Below the pieces are notes generated by a model that was given only the letters and a program-made list of their open reading frames with translations, did no database searches and was not told the DNA's origin. From contig LIBD01000050.1 in NCBI GenBank assembly GCA_001437855.1, positions 1 through 6,728 on the forward strand: 6,728 bases of DNA, written 5' to 3'. The position numbers and the translations under genes were made by a program. Source of the DNA: Actinobacteria bacterium BACL4 MAG-120820-bin23 (GTDB lineage Bacteria; Actinomycetota; Actinomycetes; Nanopelagicales; Nanopelagicaceae). Positions 1 through 5,450 of this stretch are shown piece after piece. Each line of letters starts with the position of its first letter. Within the stretch, counting starts at the first letter, position 1.

Positions 1-331
1 CCACATCTGCTAATAAAAGTGCAGCACCATCTTGCCAAGGAATAACTCTTAAGGTATTTAGATCTGGCACCATGGCAAAATCTGAGTAACCTTTTTCCCA
101 AGAGCTCATGGCATAACCTGGAACTGTATTCATATCCACATCAACTGCTAACAAATAGTTACAACCTTCAGTGCCATGTTTTAAGACATCTGATAAAAAG
201 TAATTTGCATCTAATCTCTTACCAACTAGCCGGCCTTGCATATCGGTCATCGCCACAACTACGGTGTCGATCTCACCTTTGGCAATCTTTGCCTCAAGCT
301 CTGCCTTTGGTAGGGGGAATTTCTCTCTCAT
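1..331 (-). CDS. Glutamine-synthetase-like gamma-glutamyl-amine ligase, N-terminal part (partial)
   Basis: The complement of 331-1 reads openly for 110 codons from ATG (331-329) to the window edge, so the C-terminal catalytic barrel lies outside. An AAGGA ribosome binding site (complement of 343-339) sits 7 nt before the ATG, and an in-frame TAA lies just upstream, which fixes the start. The visible part is the beta-grasp N-terminal domain of the glutamine synthetase superfamily: residues about 22-45 hold the DTVVVAMTDMQGRLVGKR stretch, and residues about 63-110 hold CNYLLAVDVDMNTVPGY followed by SDFAMVPDLNTLRVIPW. These patterns are typical of the PuuA/GlnA3/GlnA4-like branch that ligates glutamate to amines, rather than of housekeeping GlnA (family knowledge). 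The divergent ethanolamine permease points to ethanolamine as substrate, giving gamma-glutamylethanolamide with ATP in the cytoplasm (inference). The alternative is a putrescine- or polyamine-specific enzyme. The family assignment is firm; the substrate is not. Confidence 0.88.
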   Translation of the reverse strand, partial: MREKFPLPKAELEAKIAKGEIDTVVVAMTDMQGRLVGKRLDANYFLSDVLKHGTEGCNYLLAVDVDMNTVPGYAMSSWEKGYSDFAMVPDLNTLRVIPWQDGAALLLADV

Positions 332-463
332 ACGCTCATCCTTACATAGCCAGCCAAAAAAAGCACACGAAATTACCCCGGTATACCTTCCAGTATCACT
401 TATCCAGTTCTACCCTGTTACCCATACTGCCTCATTGGGAGGTGGATATTTGAAGGGAAGTTT
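332..463. promoter_or_regulatory. Divergent promoter region between ligase and permease
   Basis: These 132 bp separate two divergently transcribed genes and must hold the promoters of both. The clearest symmetric element is the 8-bp palindrome GGTATACC at 380-387, roughly midway, which could be an operator or supply a TATACC -10 box on either strand. TACCCT at 411-416 is another weak -10 candidate for the permease. On the plus strand, GGGAGGTGG (437-445) and AAGGGA (453-458) precede the permease ATG. I cannot identify convincing -35 boxes, so exact promoters are not assigned. Confidence 0.4.
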
Positions 464-1912
464 ATGGCGGAAAAAGGATCGCAAGGCGTCTCCTATACCA
501 ACGTATCAAGTGATTACTTTGATAAACGAGGTCTAGAGCGTCATGCCGGATTACTTGCCCTATGGGCGTTAGGTGTTGCAGCGGTTATCTCTGGAGATTT
601 CTCTGGTTGGAACTTTGGTATCGCTGAAGCTGGTTGGGGCGGATTATTTATCGCCACCATCCTGGTAATAATAATGTATTACGGAATGTTATTTTCAATT
701 GGTGAAATGGCAGCAGCCCTTCCTCACACAGGTGGTGCCTACTCCTTTGCTAGATCCTCAATGGGTCCATGGGGTGGCTTTGTTACCGGCTTTGCCGAGA
801 CCATCGAATATGTGGCCACAACTGGTGTAATTGTTTTCTTCTCCGCATCCTATGCCGACTCAATTACCAATGAATTATTTGGTCTATCCATGCCAGTCTG
901 GATCTGGTGGATCATTCTCTATGCCGCTTTCCTAGCATTAAATACCTCAGGGGCAGCAATCTCATTTAAGTTTGCCATCTGGGTTTCATTTATCGCACTC
1001 GGTGTTCTTGCTATCTTCACAGTAATGGCAATCTTCTCTGGTGAGTTTTCATTTAGCAATCTGACCAATATCGCACCAGAGGCGGGCAACTCAACCTTCT
1101 TGCCAATGGGTCTTTGGGCAATAGTGGCTGCGATGCCATTTGCTATGTGGTTCTTCCTAGGAATTGAAGAGCTACCACTTGCCGCCGAGGAAGCACACAA
1201 TCCAGCAAGAGATATTCCAAGGGCTGGTCTGCGTGGTCTTGGCACATTAGTAATTACCGCCATGTTGGTACTGGTATTAAACCCAGGTATCACAGGTGCA
1301 AAGGAGTTAAGTGAATCAGGTGAGCCACTGCTAGATGGCTTTAGAGCAATCCTGCCTAACTCAGATGTAGCCGCAATCTTGGCCGCATTTGCCTTAGTTG
1401 GTCTGCTGGCATCATTGCAAGGAATTATGTTTGCCTACGGCAGAAATATTTACTCACTCTCTCGCGCTGGTTACTATCCAAAGGTGTTATCCCTTACTGG
1501 TAGCCGCAAAACTCCATGGGCAGCTTTACTTGCAGGTGCGATTATTGGTTACGCAGCCCTGCTTTGGGCCCAATATGGTGGCGAGTCAGCAGGAGCTGTG
1601 GTATTAAACATCGCAGTATGGGGGGCAGTAATTGCCTACTTCCTGCAGATGGTTTCCTACATTCTGCTAAAGCGCAATCTGCCAAATCTAAACCGGCCAT
1701 ATAAATCACCAGTTGGAGTGGCAGGAGCACTAGTTGCTGCCCTACTTGCACTGTTGATCTTTGTTGGTCAAGCATTAAACCCAGCGCTAACAACTGCAAT
1801 CCAAGCGATTGCCATTGTTTACGTAATTGGTCTAGTGCTATTTGGTCTATTTGGTCGCAAGAAACTTGTTCTCTCCCCAGAGGAGCAAGCTGCGATCTCA
1901 GGACATAAATAA
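464..1912 (+). CDS. eat: APC-superfamily ethanolamine permease
   Basis: A 482-residue inner-membrane transporter, full length for its family, with about 12 hydrophobic segments after a hydrophilic N-terminus of about 27 residues. TM1 (about 28-55) carries the unwound-helix motif ISGDFSGWNFG (42-52), which I associate with ethanolamine permeases of the amino acid-polyamine-organocation superfamily. Other family marks are PHTGGAYSFAR (87-97), GPWGG (101-105), the loop EELPLAAEEAHNPARDIPRA (235-254) and YGRNIYSLSRAGYYPK (325-340). It probably imports ethanolamine with a cation or proton. The start is supported by AAGGGA (453-458), 5 nt before the ATG. It is transcribed away from a glutamine-synthetase-like ligase, consistent with uptake followed by gamma-glutamylation. 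An intrinsic terminator follows within 24 nt of the stop, so this is probably a single-gene transcript. Transport of another small amine or amino acid cannot be excluded. Confidence 0.85.
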   Translation: MAEKGSQGVSYTNVSSDYFDKRGLERHAGLLALWALGVAAVISGDFSGWNFGIAEAGWGGLFIATILVIIMYYGMLFSIGEMAAALPHTGGAYSFARSSMGPWGGFVTGFAETIEYVATTGVIVFFSASYADSITNELFGLSMPVWIWWIILYAAFLALNTSGAAISFKFAIWVSFIALGVLAIFTVMAIFSGEFSFSNLTNIAPEAGNSTFLPMGLWAIVAAMPFAMWFFLGIEELPLAAEEAHNPARDIPRAGLRGLGTLVITAMLVLVLNPGITGAKELSESGEPLLDGFRAILPNSDVAAILAAFALVGLLASLQGIMFAYGRNIYSLSRAGYYPKVLSLTGSRKTPWAALLAGAIIGYAALLWAQYGGESAGAVVLNIAVWGAVIAYFLQMVSYILLKRNLPNLNRPYKSPVGVAGALVAALLALLIFVGQALNPALTTAIQAIAIVYVIGLVLFGLFGRKKLVLSPEEQAAISGHK

Positions 1913-1935
1913 GCAGTAAAGAAAAAGAAGTAAAG

Positions 1936-1970
1936 TTAAGGGGCCAGCAACGCTGGCCCCTTAATTATTT
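1936..1970 (+). terminator. Strong intrinsic terminator after the permease
   Basis: A perfect 13-bp stem, TTAAGGGGCCAGC (1936-1948) with GCTGGCCCCTTAA (1952-1964), encloses an AAC loop and is followed by the T-rich tail TTATTT overlapping the stem end. The core GGGGCCAGC is GC-rich in an AT-rich setting. It lies 23 nt after the permease stop and 33 nt before the amidotransferase start, so it separates the two transcripts. Confidence 0.9.
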
Positions 1971-1997
1971 GCCTAAATAGATTAGGATTAAATAACT

Positions 1998-2741
1998 ATG
2001 TGCCGCCTGCTTGGTTACTCATCCCCTACAGCTACTACCTTTGAACAGGCGGTGGGTAAAAACTTTGATCAGTTTGTCTCACTCGCTAAGGATCACTGTG
2101 ATGGCTGGGGTATTGCCACCACTGATAACCACAAAGCTTCTCTCTACAAAGAGCCAGTTGCAGCCAATAAAAGTGAGCACTTTAAAGATAGGTTAGAAAA
2201 ACATAAATCAAATGCCGCACTGCTTCATCTTCGCTGGGCAACTGAAGGCATGCCAGTAACTGAAAATAACACCCATCCTTTTACCTACCAAGATATAACC
2301 TTTATCCACAATGGCTCTATCTCCCCCTTTGATTGCCTAGATCCATTAATAGATAAGAAGTATTTATCTCTGGCTAAGGGCACAACCGACTCAGAGCGCT
2401 ACTTTCTCTACCTACTAACCCAAATCGAAAAGCATGGTTTTATCGAAGGAGTTAAGGCAGGCCTTTCCTATATTAAAAACAATTGCGCATACTCAGCTAT
2501 TAATATGATGATTATTAATGACAAAACCTTTATGGCAGCTTGTATTTATAACCAAGATAAAATTCCAAGTAAGTTTAAGGATTCACCTGATTACTACCAC
2601 CTTAAATACACCACCCATGATGGACAGGTGGTTGTGGCATCCTCTGGCTGGAATCAAGAGGGTTGGCAAGAGATACCTAATGGGAGTGTGTTGGTGGTGG
2701 ATAGGGTGGAAAGGGAAGAGAAGATAGAGAAAATTAGCTAA
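1998..2741 (+). CDS. Stand-alone class II glutamine amidotransferase (GATase_4 / YafJ-EgtC type)
   Basis: A 247-residue N-terminal-nucleophile hydrolase with no synthetase domain. Met removal would expose Cys2 of MCRLLGY as the catalytic nucleophile. Key positions can be matched to PurF-type class II enzymes: Cys2, Arg79 in LHLRWAT, Asn105-Gly106 in FIHNGS (the oxyanion and glutamine site), and Asp131 in TTDSERYF. DGWGIA (35-40) and NTHPF (91-95) are further family marks. It should hydrolyse a gamma-glutamyl amide, either glutamine itself or a gamma-glutamyl conjugate as EgtC does in ergothioneine synthesis; no other ergothioneine genes are visible. AGGA (1984-1987) lies 10 nt before the ATG, but TAGGAT (1983-1988) would also serve as a -10 box for a leaderless or nearly leaderless mRNA. 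It follows a terminator and so probably has its own promoter. The family is firm; the physiological substrate is unknown. Confidence 0.88.
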   Translation: MCRLLGYSSPTATTFEQAVGKNFDQFVSLAKDHCDGWGIATTDNHKASLYKEPVAANKSEHFKDRLEKHKSNAALLHLRWATEGMPVTENNTHPFTYQDITFIHNGSISPFDCLDPLIDKKYLSLAKGTTDSERYFLYLLTQIEKHGFIEGVKAGLSYIKNNCAYSAINMMIINDKTFMAACIYNQDKIPSKFKDSPDYYHLKYTTHDGQVVVASSGWNQEGWQEIPNGSVLVVDRVEREEKIEKIS

Positions 2742-2859
2742 CTCTTTGATACTCCCTGTGAGGTAAGTAGAGATTTTTCTGGAAATCTAAGAATAGTTTA
2801 CGCACTTCACCAACATCACCTTTGCCCACTTGCTTGAACTCACAGGTAACTCCAACCAT
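2734..2859 (-). CDS. Possible 41-residue small protein (hypothetical)
   Basis: On the complement, an ATG (2859-2857) opens a 41-codon frame ending in TAA (2736-2734), overlapping the amidotransferase 3' end tail-to-tail by 8 nt. A purine-rich GAGGG lies about 4 nt upstream of the ATG, a reasonable ribosome binding site, and an in-frame TGA directly precedes the ATG. The product begins MVGVTCEFKQVGKGDVGEV and continues with KLFLDFQKNLYLPHREYQR; its amphipathic, protein-like composition is unusual for random intergenic sequence. I recognise no family. It could be a genuine small protein, a decayed gene fragment, or chance. Confidence 0.3.
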   Translation of the reverse strand: MVGVTCEFKQVGKGDVGEVRKLFLDFQKNLYLPHREYQRVS

Positions 2860-2895
2860 TCACCCTCGCCTAGATGCAGGCACAGGACTACGCTT

Positions 2896-2937
2896 ACTTA
2901 GGTGAGCACAATTGAGCTAGTTGTTTGGGTCCTAAGT
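2896..2937. repeat. Inverted repeat upstream of nfeD-like gene
   Basis: ACTTAGG (2896-2902) and CCTAAGT (2931-2937) are perfect 7-bp inverted copies separated by 28 bp, ending 2 nt before the preferred ATG of the NfeD gene. A shorter ACAA/TTGT pair (2908-2911, 2921-2924) is nested inside. This may be an operator or a leader hairpin covering the start region, or chance; there is no strong ribosome binding site here to help decide. Confidence 0.3.
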
Positions 2938-2939
2938 TA

Positions 2940-3380
2940 ATGCCATTTTGGATGTGGCTGGTGGCCGCTGGAGTTTTGCTCGTCGTTGAGATGTTAACTG
3001 TGAATTTACTCTTTGGCTCGCTGGCATTTTCAGCTGTCTTAGCAGCAATAGCTAGTGGTATTGGTTTTGATGCCACCACCCAAGGAGTTGTCTTTGGCTT
3101 AGGAGCGGTGGGTTCATTACTTATCTTGCGGCCTATTGCCTTACGGCATTTGAAAAAAGAGCCAGCTAATCAATCTACAAATGTGGAGGCCCTAGTTGGT
3201 GCGCCAGCGATTGCGTTAACTTTGCTAACTGATCGAGATGGGTTAGTTAAGTTAAGTGGTGAAACTTGGAGCGCTCGAGCTATCACCGGTCAGATTGCTG
3301 ATGGTTCAAAGGTTGAGGTTGTCGCTATTGAGGGTGCAACCGCTGTAGTTAAGCAGAAAGTGCGAGTAGATAATGTATAA
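2940..3380 (+). CDS. NfeD-like membrane protein (short, stomatin-partner type)
   Basis: About 146 residues from ATG 2940. Three hydrophobic segments (about 3-21, 22-43 and 47-67) are followed by a soluble C-terminal domain (about 82-146). That domain fits the small OB-fold beta barrel of NfeD proteins (LVGAPAIALTLL, then DGLVKLSGETWSARA, then VEVVAIEGATAVVK). NfeD proteins partner SPFH/stomatin-like proteins in membrane microdomain organisation and membrane stress responses (family knowledge), and the next gene is such an SPFH protein, overlapping by 8 nt. Mycobacterial Rv1487-Rv1488 has the same arrangement. A TTG at 2925 in the same frame would add five residues (MGPKL); I prefer ATG 2940 because hydrophobic residues follow at once, but neither start has a clear ribosome binding site. 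The gene lacks the long ClpP-like protease domain of NfeD1a forms. Confidence 0.85.
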   Translation: MPFWMWLVAAGVLLVVEMLTVNLLFGSLAFSAVLAAIASGIGFDATTQGVVFGLGAVGSLLILRPIALRHLKKEPANQSTNVEALVGAPAIALTLLTDRDGLVKLSGETWSARAITGQIADGSKVEVVAIEGATAVVKQKVRVDNV

Positions 3381-4239
3381 CTCCGCTGTCTTAGCCCTAT
3401 TAATTCTTATCTTTGCCGTTGTTCTATCACGCGCTATTCGCATCATTCCACAAGCAAGTGCTGGCATCGTAGAGCGGTTGGGTCGCTACCACCGCACCCT
3501 GGGTGCTGGTCTAGTTATTATCATTCCATTTATTGATCGCCTGCGACCACTGTTGGATATGCGTGAGCGAGTTGTCTCCTTTCCACCCCAACCAGTAATT
3601 ACTGAGGATAACTTGGTGGTATCAATTGATACAGTGATTTACTTTCAAGTGACCGATCCAAAATCTGCGTTGTATGAGATTGAGGATTTTATTCAAGGAA
3701 TTGAACAGTTAACTGTGACAACGCTGCGTAATGTGGTTGGTGGTCTAGATTTAGAGGCCGCACTTACCTCCCGGGACTCAATCAATGCCGCCTTACGTGG
3801 TGTGCTAGATGATGCCACCGGCAAGTGGGGTGTGCGCGTAAATCGAGTTGAGATTAAAGCAATTGATCCACCACCTAGTGTGCAAGAGTCTATGGAAAAG
3901 CAGATGCGCGCTGAAAGAGATAAGCGAGCTGCAATTTTGACAGCAGAGGGTGAGAAGCAATCCCAAATTCTTACCGCCGAGGGTGCCAGGCAGGCTGAGA
4001 TTTTGCGCGCTGAAGGTGATGCCCAAGCTGCGGTCTTAAGAGCTAATGGTGAGGCGGCGGCGATTAAATTAGTCTTTGATGCTGTGCATGCAGCCAATCC
4101 AGATGAGAAGGTTTTGGCTTATCAATATTTGCAGCAACTGCCTGCGATTGCCAATGGCAGCGCGAGCAAGATTTGGGTTATTCCAGCTGAATTAAGTGGT
4201 GGGGTAGAGCAAATTATGAAAGCCTTTAAATCTAAGTAA
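3373..4239 (+). CDS. SPFH/band-7 (stomatin/slipin-like) membrane protein
   Basis: A 288-residue protein. A single N-terminal membrane anchor (about 3-22) is followed by the SPFH domain (about 23-175), which opens with the slipin/QmcA-like IIPQASAGIVERLGRYHRTLGAGL and includes DMRERVVSFPPQPVITEDN. A charged Ala/Glu-rich coiled coil (about 175-235) and a tail with AYQYLQQLPAIANG and KIWVIP, both typical of this family, follow. Such proteins form large membrane-bound oligomers that scaffold microdomains and affect membrane protein quality control (family knowledge). The ATG lies inside the 3' end of the NfeD gene (ATGTATAA shared) and has no strong ribosome binding site, so translation is probably coupled. 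The coiled coil contains four nearly identical 11-residue repeats. The two genes very likely work as one membrane complex. A weak AT-only hairpin follows the stop; no good terminator is seen. Confidence 0.92.
   Translation: MYNSAVLALLILIFAVVLSRAIRIIPQASAGIVERLGRYHRTLGAGLVIIIPFIDRLRPLLDMRERVVSFPPQPVITEDNLVVSIDTVIYFQVTDPKSALYEIEDFIQGIEQLTVTTLRNVVGGLDLEAALTSRDSINAALRGVLDDATGKWGVRVNRVEIKAIDPPPSVQESMEKQMRAERDKRAAILTAEGEKQSQILTAEGARQAEILRAEGDAQAAVLRANGEAAAIKLVFDAVHAANPDEKVLAYQYLQQLPAIANGSASKIWVIPAELSGGVEQIMKAFKSK
3934..4065 (+). repeat. Four 33-bp (11-residue) repeats encoding a coiled coil
   Basis: Residues 188-231 of the SPFH protein fall into four units of exactly 11 residues: ILTAEGEKQSQ, ILTAEGARQAE, ILRAEGDAQAA and VLRANGEAAAI. 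Ile/Val, Leu, Ala and Gly recur at fixed positions (188/199/210/221, 189/200/211/222, 191/202/213/224, 193/204/215/226). An 11-residue period fits a hendecad, straight or slightly right-handed coiled coil. Codon choice differs between units, so this is a protein-level repeat and not recent DNA duplication. Confidence 0.8.
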
Positions 4240-4284
4240 GTAATTGATTTACTTTGCTTTACGCATAATCTTAAGCAGGGCCCT

Positions 4285-4314
4285 TTGATTTGGGTGTGAC
4301 CTTGCGTGTATATA
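4285..4314 (+). promoter_or_regulatory. Candidate sigma70-type promoter for the dehydrogenase operon
   Basis: TTGATT (4285-4290) and TATATA (4309-4314) are 18 bp apart, and TG directly precedes the -10-like box. A start near 4321 would leave a leader of about 70 nt before the first dehydrogenase. A second candidate, TTGATT (4341-4346) with TAGAGA (4363-4368) at 16 bp, lies closer to the gene. Both are judged by eye only. Confidence 0.4.
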
Positions 4315-4315
4315 A

Positions 4316-4375
4316 AGGTAGGCTTATGGGTGGGAAAAAATTGATTAACTACCTGGTAATTGTAGAGATTTTTTT
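4316..4375 (+). promoter_or_regulatory. Structured leader with inverted repeat and T7 run
   Basis: AGGTAG (4316-4321) is the inverse complement of CTACCT (4349-4354). CTAC (4349-4352) can alternatively pair with GTAG (4362-4365), which lies just before a run of seven T (4369-4375). Mutually exclusive pairing ahead of a U-run resembles an attenuator, but the stems are only 4-6 bp, so this is a weak call. Confidence 0.2.
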
Positions 4376-4393
4376 AGGAGCGCAGAGGTTACA

Positions 4394-5419
4394 TTGAGTA
4401 AAGCGGTGATTAGAGTAGGCCTTTTGGCATATGGGGCAATTGGGGATGAACATAATTTAGCGATCTCTGCAACTGATGGTTTGCAGGTGGTTGCAGTTTG
4501 TGATGGTAAGGCAGATCGAATTGAGGCTGCGCTTAAGATCTCACCTGATGCTAAAGCATTTACGGATGCGGATTTAATGTTGGCCTCTGGCCTACTTGAT
4601 CTAGTAATTATCTCCACCCCACCTAATACCCACTTTGATTGGGCGATGAAGGCGTTAAATCTGGGCATAAATGTAATTGTGGAAAAGCCGATGGCCTTAA
4701 CTGCTGATCAATGTGATCAATTAATTAAAGTAGCAAAGGAAAAGTCTCTACTGCTGGTGGTTTATCAAAACCGCAGATATGACAGTGATTTTTTAACTAT
4801 TCAAAAAGCAGTAAGTGATGGCTTAATTGGTGAGGTATTTTCAGTTGAAAGCTTTGTTGGTGGTTATGCCAAGCCCTGCTCCTTTTGGCACTCAGATGCG
4901 CTGATCTCTGGGGGTGCAATCTTTGATTGGGGTGCACACTTTATTGATCAGATAATTACCTTAATTAACTCCCCCATCGATCACATCTCTGGGGTAAATC
5001 AAAAGCGCCACTGGCACCATGTGACCAATGCCGATCACGCTCAAGTTGTAATCACCTACCAAGATGGCCGGCAGGCATTATTTATTAACTCAGATCTTGC
5101 TGCGGTAAGAAAACCTAAGTACTTACTCTTAGGAACTAAGGGTTCCTTAATTGGTAATTGGGATCAAAGTGCTACTACCCCAGCAGATCTGCCGGCAATA
5201 ATCTGCCTACATAGAGCAGATGGCAGCCAGGAGATACTTACCCCCGTGGTGGCTTCACCCCACGCCTTTCATACTGCAGTTGCTAAACATTTATTACAGG
5301 GTGAGAAAATGCCAATTGATACCTTGCAATCACGGGATGTGGTGGCAATTATGCAGGCGGCAGAAAAATCAGCAGCTGCAAATGCGGTGGCGATAAAACC
5401 AGCACTACTTACCATTTAG
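4394..5419 (+). CDS. Gfo/Idh/MocA-family NAD(P)-dependent oxidoreductase (first of two)
   Basis: A 341-residue cytoplasmic dehydrogenase with an N-terminal Rossmann fold (about 4-125) and a C-terminal alpha/beta substrate domain. The dinucleotide loop is GLLAYGAIGDEH (about 8-19), in which the first Gly of the usual GxGxxG is Ala. Glu97-Lys98-Pro99 is the family EKP motif, whose Lys contacts cofactor and substrate. GGAIFDWGAHFID carries Asp178 and His182 in the DxxxH pattern, with His182 the likely acid/base. Family members oxidise or reduce sugars, inositols and sugar derivatives; the exact substrate cannot be read here. The start is TTG with AGAGG (4384-4388) 5 nt upstream; GTG 4406 is a less likely alternative without such a site. 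It heads a two-gene operon with a second, dissimilar family member 31 nt downstream. No transporter or kinase is adjacent to indicate the pathway. Confidence 0.88.
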   Translation: MSKAVIRVGLLAYGAIGDEHNLAISATDGLQVVAVCDGKADRIEAALKISPDAKAFTDADLMLASGLLDLVIISTPPNTHFDWAMKALNLGINVIVEKPMALTADQCDQLIKVAKEKSLLLVVYQNRRYDSDFLTIQKAVSDGLIGEVFSVESFVGGYAKPCSFWHSDALISGGAIFDWGAHFIDQIITLINSPIDHISGVNQKRHWHHVTNADHAQVVITYQDGRQALFINSDLAAVRKPKYLLLGTKGSLIGNWDQSATTPADLPAIICLHRADGSQEILTPVVASPHAFHTAVAKHLLQGEKMPIDTLQSRDVVAIMQAAEKSAAANAVAIKPALLTI

Positions 5420-5426
5420 CTTAAAG

Positions 5427-5441
5427 CTCTTTATGAAAGAG
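5427..5441 (+). promoter_or_regulatory. Hairpin covering the ribosome binding site of the second dehydrogenase
   Basis: CTCTTT (5427-5432) pairs perfectly with AAAGAG (5436-5441) around an ATG triloop. The right arm is most of AAAGAGG (5436-5442), the ribosome binding site 8 nt before ATG 5451. The first dehydrogenase stops at 5419, so a terminating ribosome would occupy the left arm and free the site. This suggests translational coupling. Confidence 0.45.
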
Positions 5442-5450
5442 GCTAAGCAT

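Noticed and set aside
205..536. Two overlapping plus-strand open frames of 82 and 90 codons across the ligase start and the divergent region
   Set aside because: They run antisense to the ligase and through its control region, have no ribosome binding site or family resemblance, and the second overlaps the well-supported permease start.
919..1293. 124-codon minus-strand frame inside the permease
   Set aside because: Antisense shadow of a strongly supported transporter gene; composition is that of reversed hydrophobic codons.
2771..2788. Hairpin AGATTT-TTCTGG-AAATCT as terminator of the amidotransferase
   Set aside because: Only 6 bp, mostly AT, with no T run after it; it also lies within the candidate small ORF.
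3693..4097. 134-codon minus-strand frame opposite the SPFH gene
   Set aside because: Its repetitive Ala/Ser-rich sequence is the mirror of the coiled-coil repeats on the plus strand; no independent evidence.
4238..4254. Hairpin AAGTAA-TTGAT-TTACTT as terminator of the SPFH gene
   Set aside because: A 6-bp AT-rich stem overlapping the stop codon, with no U tract; too weak to call.
5418..5428. Palindrome AGCTTAAAGCT between the dehydrogenases as an operator or terminator
   Set aside because: A one-base centre cannot form a hairpin, and its right arm overlaps the stem that covers the ribosome binding site; more likely incidental.
5433..5450. ATG 5433 as start of the second dehydrogenase
   Set aside because: No ribosome binding site upstream; the good AAAGAGG site lies downstream of it and serves ATG 5451, where the Rossmann fold begins at once.
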